A stretch of DNA of 50,574 nucleotides from Patescibacteria group bacterium (GTDB lineage Bacteria; Patescibacteriota; Minisyncoccia; UBA6257; 02-FULL-45-10c): contig JAGWYA010000001.1 of NCBI GenBank assembly GCA_018969615.1, positions 118,567-169,140 of the forward strand. Direction: 5' to 3'. Positions 1 through 12,046 of the stretch are shown in pieces. Position numbers and translations under genes: made by a program. The notes under the pieces are model-generated. The model was not told the DNA's origin, searched no databases, and saw nothing but the letters and a program-made list of their open reading frames with translations. The stretch's first letter is position 1. Each line of letters opens with the position of its first letter.

Positions 1-1274
<1,274 letters not shown>

Positions 1275-1278
<4 letters not shown>

Positions 1279-2387
1279 ATATAGCGCGATATATTAACCA
1301 TTATACCCGAAATCGCCATAAAAATGGCGAGAGCCGTTCCGCCGTAGCTGATGAACGGCAGCGGGACGCCGGTCAGCGGGACCATGCCCGTGTTCGAAGC
1401 GATATGGACCGCCGCCTGGACCGCGATCAGAACGCCGAAGCCGACCAGTAACAACTGCCCGAACGAATCCGGCGCCCGGCTCGCCAGGATAAAACTTCTC
1501 AGAATGAGGATCAAGAACAGTCCGATGATAAAGAGCACGCCGATGAATCCAAGCTCTTCGGCAACGACCGCAAAGATCGAATCATCGATCGGCTGCGGAA
1601 GCGAATGGAGCTTTGAGGTCGATTGTCCGTATCCGACGCCCCACCATCCGCCGGAGCCGATCGCGATGAGCGCCTGATTCAGCTGATAGGAAGACCCCTG
1701 GGTATTCGCATTCGGATGCAGGAACGTCATAACGCGCTGGAGCCGATACGGCGTCGTGATCAAAAGAGCCCCTAAGATCAGGATGCCGACGGCGAAGGTC
1801 CCGGCGATATACGAGACCCGCGCGCCGCTCACGAAATACATGACCAGTGCAACGACCGTCAGCATCGCGGCCGTACTGGTCGACGGCTGGAAGACCAATA
1901 AACCGCACGTGATGCCTAAGATCACCAAAAAAGGTATGTATCCTCCCATAAGGTCCTGATTGCGTTTTTTCTGCGAGCTCAGCCAAGAGGCGAGATACAC
2001 AATGAACGATATCTTTAAAAGCTCGGATGGCTGGAAAGCGATCGGGCCGAGCTGCAGCCAGCGGGTCGAACCGCCGGACGCAACGCCAAAATGCGTAAAG
2101 ATCATGCCCAGCAGTACAAAGTTAAAGATCAATAACGGCGTCGCGATCTTTTCCAGCTGGCGGTAATAACCGCCTGCCGCGGCGAAAAAAAGGACGATGC
2201 CGATGCTCAAGCCGTACAGGATCTGATGCTTCAGATAAAAATAACTGTCCTGAAAATGAAGCTGTCCGAGGTCGGATGAGGCGCTCGTCAGCATGACCAA
2301 CCCGATCACCACCAGCAGGAACGTGCACACCACAATGACATAATCAGGGGCGTGCGCACGGGGAGGATGGGAAAAAAACTTTTTCAT
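1275..2387 (-). CDS. ftsW: SEDS-family lipid II polymerase/flippase FtsW-like
   Basis: Polytopic; STRWLQLGPIAFQPSELLKISFIVYLASWLS, PLPFISYGGTAL SEDS motifs. Confidence 0.93.
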
Positions 2388-2399
2388 ATGAATGAACCG

Positions 2400-3884
2400 T
2401 TACACGAAAGTACCCGGGAGCTCGCGCAGAGTCTGCTTATCACGCAGCACAAAGGATCCGTTCACGAGCACGTGCTCGATGGCGGCGTCCTTATGGATCA
2501 CGATATCGGCCGCGGCGCCTTCCGTAATGACCCCCCGCTTTTCGAGGCCGAAGGCCTTTGCCGGAACCGATGTCAGGCGCGCAATGGCGTCTTCCGGAGA
2601 GACCCCCCGCTCATGCGCAAGTTCAAGAAAGCGCGAGAAGGTCTGCGTGGACCGCTCGGTACGGATACCGGAACGGATCTCGCCGAAGCTTGCCGCGTTC
2701 GATCCGATCAGGGCCTTTGGATGGAATAAAAGATCGTTCAGGAGCGACCCGTCGATGTTCTCCGCCTCAAGCAACCCCTTCATTCTCGTCCGCTCCATCA
2801 ACGCCAGCAACGCCTCGGGGATCGATGAAAGATCCCGGGATCCGGCGAAGTCCTTCAGCGTCTTGCCGACCAATGCACCGGCTCCTTTTGCGTCAACGAT
2901 GCGGTACGAAGCAAGGTCGGCGGCGGACGCCTTCAGCTCGGCAAGGATCCGCGGACGCTGAAGATCGTCATAAAGCAATGCCAGCATCTCTTCGAATCCC
3001 CCGTATTGCGCCCAATCGGGCAGCAGCGTATAGAGCGGAAGGATACTGAATGCAAATGGACTGACATCGAAATACGCCCCGGACGGTCCCTGATCGATCG
3101 CCGCAAGCGCCCGCCGGAATTCGTTCTCATTCCCGCGGAACGGACGCAGGTGGCTGATCACGGTCCGCGCACCGGTGTCTTTTGCGACCGCCAGCACCTC
3201 CCGGACGCTCTCCGCGACCCCTTCCCGTTCATTCCGCAGATGGGTCGTGTAAACGCCGCCGAGCTTCTGCGCGACCGAAACAAGTTTCCGCACTTCCGCA
3301 TAAGAAACATGGCTTGCGTGGACATATCCCAAGCCGGTCGACAACCCGCGGGCACCGTCATTCATTCCTTTTCGGATCGTCGCAAGAAAAACATCCAATT
3401 CGGGATCGGTAAGGTCCCGGAACGATTCGCCGATCAGGTCGCGGCGGACCGTCGAATGACCGATCAGCGTCGCAAAATTGACCCCGATCCCCCGGGTGCG
3501 CAGCATGGCCCGGAACTCTTTCACCGTATGCCAATCAACGTTCACCGTATCCGGATCCCCCCACTTGCGGATCGACTTCAGCGAACCGTAAAACAGCGGA
3601 GCAAGCGATGAACCGCAATGGCCGCCGATGATCGTCGTCACGCCCTGGCGGACGCTGTCTTCCTGCTGCGGATCGCTCAGTAGCGTCAGATAATGGTCGG
3701 AATCGCTGTGCGCATCAATGAACCCCGGCGTGACCGTACGCCCCAGCCCGTCGATAACGACTGAAGCGGTCTTGGGCGAAAAATTGCCGATCGCCGAGAT
3801 CAGCCCTCCTTTGATAAGAATGTCCGCGCGGTATGCCGGCTTTCCCGTTCCATCGATAATGTTCGCCGCCTTGATAAGGATCAT
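2400..3884 (-). CDS. N-acyl-D-amino-acid deacylase / D-aminoacylase-type amidohydrolase
   Basis: ADILIKGGLISAIG, VTPGFIDAHSDSDHYLTLLSDPQQEDSVRQGVTTIIGGHCGSSLAP, YTTHLRNEREG. Confidence 0.88.
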   Translation of the reverse strand: MILIKAANIIDGTGKPAYRADILIKGGLISAIGNFSPKTASVVIDGLGRTVTPGFIDAHSDSDHYLTLLSDPQQEDSVRQGVTTIIGGHCGSSLAPLFYGSLKSIRKWGDPDTVNVDWHTVKEFRAMLRTRGIGVNFATLIGHSTVRRDLIGESFRDLTDPELDVFLATIRKGMNDGARGLSTGLGYVHASHVSYAEVRKLVSVAQKLGGVYTTHLRNEREGVAESVREVLAVAKDTGARTVISHLRPFRGNENEFRRALAAIDQGPSGAYFDVSPFAFSILPLYTLLPDWAQYGGFEEMLALLYDDLQRPRILAELKASAADLASYRIVDAKGAGALVGKTLKDFAGSRDLSSIPEALLALMERTRMKGLLEAENIDGSLLNDLLFHPKALIGSNAASFGEIRSGIRTERSTQTFSRFLELAHERGVSPEDAIARLTSVPAKAFGLEKRGVITEGAAADIVIHKDAAIEHVLVNGSFVLRDKQTLRELPGTFV

Positions 3885-3896
3885 CGCAACAAGAGA

Positions 3897-6233
3897 TTAA
3901 TGGCGCGGTACGCCGTAGGTCATCCGAGAGCGCTCTTTGAGCGTCGCCGCCCGCTGCGGATCGCTTTTCGGCGCCGGCAGGACATGGACGTTGAACGGCT
4001 TGGTCGTCTGGCCGCCGATCAATAATTTCACGATCGCATTGAAGTTATCGATATTGATCAGATCGTTCTTCGTAAACACCGGCTCTACCTGTTTCACCAG
4101 CTCATCCGCATCCTTTGCGCCCACGCGGAAGATCACCAGCGACCCGACGTTCCCGAACACCGCATCACGCACCTTATCGATCAGCTGCGCGATGAACTGA
4201 TGCGCGATGACGAGGTTCAGCCGGTACTTTCTCGCTTCCGATAAGATCACCGAGATGGAATCCGTCGTCACGTTCTGGAACTCATCGATATAGAGGTTGA
4301 AATCGCGCCGCTGTTCCTGCGGAACGTCTTCGCGCGAAAGCGCCGCCATCAGCAGCTTCCCGACGATGATCATGCCGAGTAAATTCGCGTTCAGATCACC
4401 GATCCGCCCCTTGGACAGGTTCACCAAAAGGATCTTGCCGCTGTCCATGATCTCGCGGAACTTGAGCGCGGACTGCGGCTGGTTGATGATCGGCCGCATA
4501 TAATCGTTCGCGATAAAATTATTGAACTTTGAGGTAACGTACGGAGTGATGTTCTGGAGCGATGCTTCGCCGCCGACCATGACGGCTTCGCGCTCCCAGA
4601 AGTCCTTCACGACCGGGTTCTGGCAGCGGGACAGTTTTCGGGTGCGAAACTCCGAATCCGTAAAGATCCTCGGCACGTCCATGAGCGTCGGCGGTTCGTT
4701 CTTTGCATCATCCATCAGTAGCAGTAACGCGTTCCGCATGTACTGCTCGAACATCGGGCCCATGGTCTCCTGCGAGAACAGCTTGTTAAAAATTCCCTGG
4801 ATCTCGTTCACGATGAAGGTTTTTTCCTCCGGACGGGACAGGTCATATTCAAGCATGTTCAGGCCGATCGGATACTGCAGATCGCCCGGATTGAACACGA
4901 TCACATCGTTCATGCGTTCCGGCGGGATCAATCCAAGAATGCCCTCGATCAGTTCGCCGTGCGGATCAATGACGGCAACGCCCTTGCCTCTCGCGATATC
5001 GCTGATCGCAAGGTTGGTAATGAAATTCGTTTTACCGGTACCCGTCTGTCCGATGACATACACATGACGGCGGCGGTCGTCATCGCTCAGCATGACCGGG
5101 CGCGATTCACCGCGGAACCTGCTCTCACCGAGGAGCGTCCCCTCTTTCGGCATAACCGCCGGCGGCGGGGCTTCACGGGACTTCAACCACTTCAAACGCG
5201 GAACCTCCGTCGTCGCGGTCGGCAGATGGAAAAGGCTTATCAGCTCGTCCGTTCCCAGCAGCATCTGCTGGGACGGCTCAAACATGCGAAAAATATAATT
5301 GAACAGAAACTCCTTCTGGCTGCGGGGCTTCACGGCCTTGAGGCCGTTCCGCAGCGGCGCCTCGAACTGATCGAACGATCCCGCAAAACTTCCCGACAAT
5401 TCATCGGCGCGCATCTGGTTCGGCGCCGAAACGATCAGACGGACATTGACGGCGAAAAGCTGTTTTGCGACCTTCTTCTCAAGCGCTTTGATCGTCTCTT
5501 CCTCCAGCACCGGATGCGCGCTCTGCTTCTCTTCTTCAGCCTTCTTATTCCCCGCCAGCGCCTTTTGGATATCGCCGAACGTGATCATTTTGCTTGTATG
5601 CAGCGCTTCCTCAAGCTTCTTTCCTTTTTTCAATTGATAAATAAGCTGCGTGATCGATCGTTTCAGCGACACCGGCGCCGGCTTGATCAGGACCTGGATC
5701 GCCGCGCCCTCGCCGAGCTCCTGGATCTTGGACAGCGTGCTGAGGATCGGCAGGAACGTATCAACGCCGGCCTCTTCATAGGTGCGGACCGGCAGCGCGA
5801 ACGTTTCCTTCTGCTTCAAATAGATCCCCTGGCTCACGCCCTGATGATTGAAAATATTGTAATCGTCCACCTCTTCGATCACCGCATCGCTCCATAGGCC
5901 GTTGATCTGGCGCATCACGAACTGGATCGCATCCATCGGAACGCATACATAAAAATGGATCTCTTCGCCGACCGAGTGCACTGCGGCCTCGAACGAGAAC
6001 GGGATGGCAAGCTGGCTCAATGCACTTAAGAGCTGACCGGACAGAGCGACCTCTTTCAACGGATCATCCTTGACCTCTTCTTTTGTTTTTGCGGAAAGAC
6101 GGATCAGGAGCGGACGCAATTTCAGCGTGCTCAAAAAATATTTTCTGCGGGTCCGGCGGTGGACCAACGCAATGACGAAACCCAAAAGGATCGCCGCAAG
6201 AAAGAAATAACCGAACAGCAACGGAGTATCCAT
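3897..6233 (-). CDS. VirD4/TraG-like type IV secretion/conjugation-family ATPase (DUF87-like)
   Basis: N-terminal TM; Walker A VIGQTGTGKTNF; VAVIDPHGELIEGIL; Walker B-like LYIDEFQNVTTDS. Confidence 0.85.
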   Translation of the reverse strand: MDTPLLFGYFFLAAILLGFVIALVHRRTRRKYFLSTLKLRPLLIRLSAKTKEEVKDDPLKEVALSGQLLSALSQLAIPFSFEAAVHSVGEEIHFYVCVPMDAIQFVMRQINGLWSDAVIEEVDDYNIFNHQGVSQGIYLKQKETFALPVRTYEEAGVDTFLPILSTLSKIQELGEGAAIQVLIKPAPVSLKRSITQLIYQLKKGKKLEEALHTSKMITFGDIQKALAGNKKAEEEKQSAHPVLEEETIKALEKKVAKQLFAVNVRLIVSAPNQMRADELSGSFAGSFDQFEAPLRNGLKAVKPRSQKEFLFNYIFRMFEPSQQMLLGTDELISLFHLPTATTEVPRLKWLKSREAPPPAVMPKEGTLLGESRFRGESRPVMLSDDDRRRHVYVIGQTGTGKTNFITNLAISDIARGKGVAVIDPHGELIEGILGLIPPERMNDVIVFNPGDLQYPIGLNMLEYDLSRPEEKTFIVNEIQGIFNKLFSQETMGPMFEQYMRNALLLLMDDAKNEPPTLMDVPRIFTDSEFRTRKLSRCQNPVVKDFWEREAVMVGGEASLQNITPYVTSKFNNFIANDYMRPIINQPQSALKFREIMDSGKILLVNLSKGRIGDLNANLLGMIIVGKLLMAALSREDVPQEQRRDFNLYIDEFQNVTTDSISVILSEARKYRLNLVIAHQFIAQLIDKVRDAVFGNVGSLVIFRVGAKDADELVKQVEPVFTKNDLINIDNFNAIVKLLIGGQTTKPFNVHVLPAPKSDPQRAATLKERSRMTYGVPRH

Positions 6234-6237
6234 GGTG

Positions 6238-6627
6238 TTACAGAAGCTTGCGGGACTTTAATTCATCGTAAAGCTTCGCCGTCAGGGTATCGTGAAGCGC
6301 ATCCAACATGAACGGGTCGTATCGTTTCGCTTCAGTGATCGCCGCATCGATCCCCTTCTCAAAGGCAAGATCGGCGAGCTCTTCCACTTTAAGCTGGATC
6401 TCCGGCGATTCGGCGGAAAGATAGCGCGGAAGGACTTGGGACTCCGATTCGGAAGGAGTCGCCGGAGCGGGAGCCGGCTGCGCCTGCTGCATGCGCGCCT
6501 GAAGGACCGATCCGAGCAGATCGCGCTCCGATACCGAAGGCCGCGGAACGGATTCCTGCTTATTGCGGACCTCCTGGGAAAGCCGGAGGATATCCCTTTC
6601 GAGCGAAGAATGGAAATTTTGTTGCAT
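6238..6627 (-). CDS. Conserved hypothetical protein, first gene of the murG/ftsW-containing unit
   Basis: Ends 4 bp upstream of the ATPase ORF on the same strand; full ORF. Confidence 0.6.
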   Translation of the reverse strand: MQQNFHSSLERDILRLSQEVRNKQESVPRPSVSERDLLGSVLQARMQQAQPAPAPATPSESESQVLPRYLSAESPEIQLKVEELADLAFEKGIDAAITEAKRYDPFMLDALHDTLTAKLYDELKSRKLL

Positions 6628-6647
6628 GATACAATGAAGAAAACGCT

Positions 6648-8174
6648 ATGGATAAAAAACGGGTCCTCTTTGCCCTCCTCTCTATCCTTATTATAGCCTC
6701 CTTCCTGCGCCTCTACAATTTGGCGCCTGCGGATAAATCAGGCTCGTTCAGTCCTCCCGGCCTTTACGCCGATGAAGCAATGAACGGGAACAATGCGCAG
6801 CGGACGTGGGATACGAAGGACTTCAAGATCTTCTATCCCGAGAACTTCGGAAGGGAGGGGCTGTTCATAAATATTGAAAGCCTCTCCGTCGCCGCGTTCG
6901 GAAACCAGCCGTGGGCACTTCGGCTGCCCAGCGCGCTCTTCGGGATCGCGACCGTCCTCGGTATTTTCTTCCTCGCGCTCACGCTTTATGACGACCCGGC
7001 GGTCGCCCTCATGGCGGCGTTCTTTCTCGCAACCAGTTTCTGGCACGTTGATTTTTCCCGGATCGCGTTCCGCGCCATTATGGCGCCGTTCTTCCTGGTT
7101 TGGGGGCTCATGTTCTTTCTCAGAACACTGAAACGGGATGGTACCCGCACGCAAGCGATCCTTGGCGGCGTGGTCTATGGCCTCGGCTTTTACAGTTATA
7201 TCGCATACCGCATCACTCCCCTTCTGATGATCATCACTGGGATCGGTGCGCTCCTAACCCTTCCGCGGCCGGAACGAAAAAACTCTCTCAAACGCTTCTG
7301 GCTCTTCACCGGGACCGCCGTTCTGGTCGCCCTGCCCATCGGCGTCTATTTCCTCCAGCATCCGGCGGATTTCTTCGGCCGCACCACGGGGCTTTCGATC
7401 ACAACAACAGCCGCTCCCCTTCAGGACCTCATGATGAACACCGTGAAAACGCTGGGCATGTTCAATTTCATCGGCGACGGGAACTGGCGGCATAACTTCG
7501 CCGGGCGCCCCGAGCTTTCATTCGGCGTCGGCATCTTCTTCCTGATCGGCATCATCCTTTCGCTTTGGACGCTCTGGAAAAACCGTTCGGCTTCGCTCAC
7601 GGCAAGCCCTTCCGATAAACTCAGGGCAAATCAAAAAAAGAACGCCGCGGCGGCGCTCATTACCGGATCATGGTTCATCCTGCTTCTTTTCCCGAGCACG
7701 CTTTCGAACGAAGGGATCCCGCACGCGTTGCGGTCGATCCTTCTGCTTCCGCCGGCGATGCTCTTCGCCGCACTTGGCGCGGCCGCAACTTATCGGTGGC
7801 TCCGGGCGCATGGCTCCAAACCGATCGTCGACGGGGCTGCGATCTTTTTCTTCATCCTTCTGGTTGCGGAAACGTATACGCTTTATTTTGTCGCCTGGAC
7901 GAACCGGCCCGAAGTGCAAGCGGCGTTCGATTATCACGATTATATGATCGGCTCGCAGCTCGCAACACTGCCTGATCAGTTAAAAAAATATGTGGTGGTA
8001 CCCGATACCACCGGAACCATCCGGCAGGATTATCCGATCTCACTGCAGCCGATCCTTTTCATGACCGGTACCTATACCGACCAGCAGCGCACGATAAAAA
8101 ATATCACCTATCTCACCCCGGAGCAGTTCGCTTCATTCCAACAGCCGCAAGGCAGTATTGTGATCAAGCTCTAA
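6648..8174 (+). CDS. Membrane glycosyltransferase, GT39/ArnT-PMT-like
   Basis: Polytopic; GLYADEAMNGNNAQRTWDTKDF (periplasmic D/E loop), HVDFSRIAFRAIM. Confidence 0.85.
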   Translation: MDKKRVLFALLSILIIASFLRLYNLAPADKSGSFSPPGLYADEAMNGNNAQRTWDTKDFKIFYPENFGREGLFINIESLSVAAFGNQPWALRLPSALFGIATVLGIFFLALTLYDDPAVALMAAFFLATSFWHVDFSRIAFRAIMAPFFLVWGLMFFLRTLKRDGTRTQAILGGVVYGLGFYSYIAYRITPLLMIITGIGALLTLPRPERKNSLKRFWLFTGTAVLVALPIGVYFLQHPADFFGRTTGLSITTTAAPLQDLMMNTVKTLGMFNFIGDGNWRHNFAGRPELSFGVGIFFLIGIILSLWTLWKNRSASLTASPSDKLRANQKKNAAAALITGSWFILLLFPSTLSNEGIPHALRSILLLPPAMLFAALGAAATYRWLRAHGSKPIVDGAAIFFFILLVAETYTLYFVAWTNRPEVQAAFDYHDYMIGSQLATLPDQLKKYVVVPDTTGTIRQDYPISLQPILFMTGTYTDQQRTIKNITYLTPEQFASFQQPQGSIVIKL

Positions 8175-8181
8175 AAAAGCC

Positions 8182-9198
8182 CTACCCGTGGCGGATCTCC
8201 ATGACGTCGCCGTCTTTGACGACATAGTCCTTCCCTTCCAGGCGCAGAACACCCTTCTGCTTCGCTTTTGACCATGAGGTCGCCTCCAAAAGCTTATCCC
8301 AGGAAACCACTTCGGCGCGGATGAACTTCTTCTCAAAATCACTGTGGATCGCACCCGCGGCTTCCGGAGCCTTGGCGCCGTTCCGGATCGTCCAGGCGCG
8401 CGTTTCATCTTCGCCGGTCGTAAAGAAACTGATCAGCCCGAGCACCTCGTACGCTTTTTTGATCAAACCGGACAGATCGGGATTTCCCGCAAGGTCCACC
8501 ACGACATAATCCGCACCCGACGCCTTGATCTTTTCCGTCAGCGCCGCCGGCACATCATCCGGCGTACCGTTCAAAAGATACAGCTGCGGCTTTGCGGTCA
8601 GTAAGTTCAGAAGCCGCACCTTCTCATTCGCGCGCACATCCGCAAACTCTTCTGTGAACAGCATCTTTCCCTGCTCAAGCGCGGTCTTCGCCTTCGTCAG
8701 CATTTCCAGGTCCTTATCGGCGCCTTTGATCCCGCTGCGCGCTTCGCCTTCCGCTTTCTTGAAGTTCTTCTCCACGGTATCGAGGTCCTTCAGCGCAAGC
8801 TCGGCATTGATGATGTCCATATCCCGCATCGGATCAACCGAGTTCTCCACATGAATGATCTCATCGGACGGAAAACAGCGGAGCACTTCCACGACCGCAT
8901 TCGTCTCACGAATGTGGGTTAAAAATTGGTTGCCCAACCCTTCGCCTGCGCTCGCGCCTTTTACCAAGCCTGCGATATCATAAAACTCGACGATCGCCGG
9001 GATCTTCTTTTTTGAACTGCTCATTGCCGCAAGCTTGTCTACCCGCTCATCCGGAACCGTCACAATGCCGACGTTCGGATCGATCGTGGCGAACGGATAG
9101 TTCGCGACCAAAATATCGTTCTTTGTCAGCGCTTTAAAAAGGGTCGACTTGCCGACGTTCGGCAATCCGACGATACCCATAGAGAGTTTCATATGCAC
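8182..9198 (-). CDS. ychF: Redox-regulated ATPase / ribosome-binding GTPase YchF (OBG family)
   Basis: MGIVGLPNVGKSTLFKALTKN, NYPFATIDPNVGIV, GLVKGASAGEGLGNQFL, C-terminal TGS-like domain. Confidence 0.97.
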   Translation of the reverse strand: MHMKLSMGIVGLPNVGKSTLFKALTKNDILVANYPFATIDPNVGIVTVPDERVDKLAAMSSSKKKIPAIVEFYDIAGLVKGASAGEGLGNQFLTHIRETNAVVEVLRCFPSDEIIHVENSVDPMRDMDIINAELALKDLDTVEKNFKKAEGEARSGIKGADKDLEMLTKAKTALEQGKMLFTEEFADVRANEKVRLLNLLTAKPQLYLLNGTPDDVPAALTEKIKASGADYVVVDLAGNPDLSGLIKKAYEVLGLISFFTTGEDETRAWTIRNGAKAPEAAGAIHSDFEKKFIRAEVVSWDKLLEATSWSKAKQKGVLRLEGKDYVVKDGDVMEIRHG

Positions 9199-9237
9199 CT
9201 AAAAATAACACGCTACCGATAAAAAATCAAAAAACTT

Positions 9238-9765
9238 TTATACGCGATGTTTTCGTACAAACCGATATTTCTTTTTGCTCCACACCGGACCGGCATAAGC
9301 GACACCGATGCGCGGTGTGCGGATGATATCCTTCTTCCGCGGCGGATCGTTCAGGACCAGCCAAAGACCGGACTGCGGCGACGCGGATCGGCCATTCAGC
9401 GCACCAGTGATATGCAGTTGCTTGGTCAGCCGCGCCGGTCCGGAAATATCGCCCGCGCCGCGGATCAGGACCGCCGCCGGATAGTCCTTCGGTCCGGTCA
9501 CGATATTGAGCATCCAGTGCATACCGTAGGTGAAATAAACATACCAGTGCCCCGCTTTCCCGAACATGAGTGCATTGCGTTTCGTCCTGCCGCGGGATGC
9601 ATGCGACGCGAGATCATCAAAACCATCATAGGCCTCAACCTCCGTGATCGGATAAACTGTGGTCTTTCCATGCCATCGGCGGACCAACGAGGCACCTAAA
9701 AGCCTCTGCGCGATCGCCGGGGTATTCCATTTCCGTAATAAAGCAGCTGGTGAGCGGCGGCGCAT
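9238..9765 (-). CDS. DNA-3-methyladenine glycosylase (MPG/AAG family)
   Basis: LLGASLVRR, ITEVEAYDGFDDLASHASRGRTKRNALMFGKAGHWYVYFTYGMHWMLNIV. Confidence 0.92.
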   Translation of the reverse strand: MRRRSPAALLRKWNTPAIAQRLLGASLVRRWHGKTTVYPITEVEAYDGFDDLASHASRGRTKRNALMFGKAGHWYVYFTYGMHWMLNIVTGPKDYPAAVLIRGAGDISGPARLTKQLHITGALNGRSASPQSGLWLVLNDPPRKKDIIRTPRIGVAYAGPVWSKKKYRFVRKHRV

Positions 9766-9769
9766 ACGA

Positions 9770-10117
9770 TCACAAATTATCCTTCAGGTCCTCCCAGACA
9801 TCCTCGGGGATCGGCACGGCGCGGTCCTTCGGACTGACCCCGGGATACCGCCAGGTCGAAATGACCACGGTCTTTGCTACGCCCTTATCCTTCTTCTTTT
9901 GTTTCTTGAACATCACCCAAAGCTCTTCTTTCCTTTTCGGGGTATCATTGCGCTTCATTGATGCGGTCGTATCAGGCGCGATCCCCTCTTCAATGCGTTC
10001 CGGCGCGCGCAAAATGACCTTGATCTTCTGCTCCGAGATCCGGTACTGAAGCATCTTGCGCTTCACATGGCTCGTCCACGAAAAGGTTTTGTCGTCTTTG
10101 GGAAAGCGGAACAGCAT
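9770..10117 (-). CDS. Conserved hypothetical protein, possibly DUF4258-like
   Basis: FSWTSHVKRKMLQYRISEQKIKVILRAPERIEEGIAP; close spacing to MPG gene. Confidence 0.6.
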   Translation of the reverse strand: MLFRFPKDDKTFSWTSHVKRKMLQYRISEQKIKVILRAPERIEEGIAPDTTASMKRNDTPKRKEELWVMFKKQKKKDKGVAKTVVISTWRYPGVSPKDRAVPIPEDVWEDLKDNL

Positions 10118-10156
10118 AGGGGTTTATTTTGCTATACTTAAATCATATCTTTATTT

Positions 10157-12043
10157 ATGGAGATGCAAAAGCTCTCTCTCTATCTGCAGCGCGGTATCGT
10201 CGCGCTTATCATTCTCACCGCAGCGGCGCTTATGATCAATGCCGCGCGCGGAGATTCGGCGATCTTTGATGAGACCGCGCACATCGTTTCCGGCTACGAC
10301 TACGTCCATAACCTGGACGCCCGCTTCAATCCGGAACATCCGCCGCTCGTCAAAATGCTTGCGGCGCTTCCGCTTGAATTCCAAAATATCTCCTTTACCG
10401 CCGGCGGCGACTATTGGACGGGCACGAACCAGGAATGGACCGCGGGGAAGGCGCTCCTCTATGGATCAGGTAACGACGCGAACCGGATCATTTTCTCAGC
10501 GCGGCTTGCGCCGATCCTCATAACGCTTCTTTTGATCCTGATGACCTATCTGCTCGCGCTGGAGGTCGTCGGCCGATGGTGGGCGCTGCTGCCGACCTTC
10601 CTGGCGGGCTTTTCGCCGATGATCCTTGCGAACGGGCATTATGTGACCACGGATACCGGAGCCGCCTTCGGGATCCTGCTCGCGCTCTTTTATTTCATCC
10701 GATTCACGCTGACCCGGAACCGCACCAATCTCATCACGACCGGTCTCGCGTTCGGTATCGCGCAATCCATTAAATTCTCCGCGCTGATCCTCATTCCCTT
10801 CTTTCTGCTCGCGCTCGCGGCCTTCCTGATCGTGCCGCTTATTCGCGAATGGCCGTCGCTCTCGCCGCAGCGAAAGCAGCGGAGGCTCTGGCGATCGCTC
10901 ACAACCTATGTCATTTCGCTCGCGGGTATTTTCGTGATCGGCTATGCCGGCATCATCTATCCGCTGTACCGCGCCGCGACCTGGAACTATCCTGCGGAAA
11001 AACAAATTGCCGACACCGGACTGCTCCTCCAAAGCTCCTCCCATCGCATTACGGCCGATCTGACGATCTGGGCCGCGGGCAACCCGGTCCTCCGGCCGTT
11101 CGCCGATTACTCGCTCGGCGTTCTGATGGATATCCAGCGGGAAGACCAGGGAAACACCGCGTTCTTTCTCGGACAGCTGTCGAACCGCGGCTGGCATGAT
11201 TACTTCCCGATCGTCTACAGCATGAAAGAATCGCTGCCGGCGCTCATCCTGGTGCTTCTCGGCTTATTCCTCGGATGCTGGCACATCGCCGACCGGGCGC
11301 GCGGAACGATGCGTGAGATCCTGTCCCGGATCGGCGAGTTCATCGAGGTGCAGTTCGCCGAATTTTGCATGATCCTCTTTATTGTGTTGTATTGGGCCTT
11401 CAGCATCTCCAGTCCGCTCAATATCGGCATTCGGCACATCCTGCCGACCGTTCCGCTTTTTTATATCCTCGCCACCGGCGCGGTGAAAAAATGGTTCGCT
11501 GCGGAACCGAAACTTATCCCGCATACGCGTATGGAAAAAGCAAGCAATGCCTCCCATGCGTTCTTCGGCACCGGAGGCAAGATAGCGCTGATCGCCGGGA
11601 TCGTCCTCTGGGCCGCGACAGAGACCCTCAGCGCTTCTCCTTATTTCCTCTCTTACTTCAACGAGCTCTTCGGCGGTACGACCGGCGGATACGCCTATGT
11701 CGCCGATTCGAACTTTGACTGGGGGCAGGACCTTCTCAGGCTTCGCTTATGGACGGACGCGAACCTTTCTCCGTCCGATAAGATCGCCGTCGATTATTTC
11801 GGCGGCGGGGATCCGCACTACACCCTGGGAGACCAGGCGGTGCCGTGGACCTCTGCAGACGGAGATCCGTCCGCTGAAGGGATCCACTGGCTCGCCGTAT
11901 CAGCGAATACGCTTCAGGAAGCAAAGGCGGCGCTGACTGCTGACGCATCCCGCAACCCGACCGATGAATATATCTGGCTGAGCGATCCCTACCATCCGTA
12001 CGCAAAAGCAGGCACCTCGATCTTTATCTACAAGCTTCCGTAA
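10157..12043 (+). CDS. Phospholipid-carrier-dependent (GT39-like) membrane glycosyltransferase
   Basis: Polytopic; DSAIFDETAHIVSGYDYVHNLDARFNPEHPPLVKMLAALPL; DSNFDWGQDLLRL. Confidence 0.85.
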   Translation: MEMQKLSLYLQRGIVALIILTAAALMINAARGDSAIFDETAHIVSGYDYVHNLDARFNPEHPPLVKMLAALPLEFQNISFTAGGDYWTGTNQEWTAGKALLYGSGNDANRIIFSARLAPILITLLLILMTYLLALEVVGRWWALLPTFLAGFSPMILANGHYVTTDTGAAFGILLALFYFIRFTLTRNRTNLITTGLAFGIAQSIKFSALILIPFFLLALAAFLIVPLIREWPSLSPQRKQRRLWRSLTTYVISLAGIFVIGYAGIIYPLYRAATWNYPAEKQIADTGLLLQSSSHRITADLTIWAAGNPVLRPFADYSLGVLMDIQREDQGNTAFFLGQLSNRGWHDYFPIVYSMKESLPALILVLLGLFLGCWHIADRARGTMREILSRIGEFIEVQFAEFCMILFIVLYWAFSISSPLNIGIRHILPTVPLFYILATGAVKKWFAAEPKLIPHTRMEKASNASHAFFGTGGKIALIAGIVLWAATETLSASPYFLSYFNELFGGTTGGYAYVADSNFDWGQDLLRLRLWTDANLSPSDKIAVDYFGGGDPHYTLGDQAVPWTSADGDPSAEGIHWLAVSANTLQEAKAALTADASRNPTDEYIWLSDPYHPYAKAGTSIFIYKLP

Positions 12044-12046
12044 GCC

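Noticed and set aside
4959-5897. 312-aa plus-strand ORF opposite the VirD4-like ATPase
   Set aside because: Arg-rich antisense shadow of a well-supported gene; no SD, no plausible domain.
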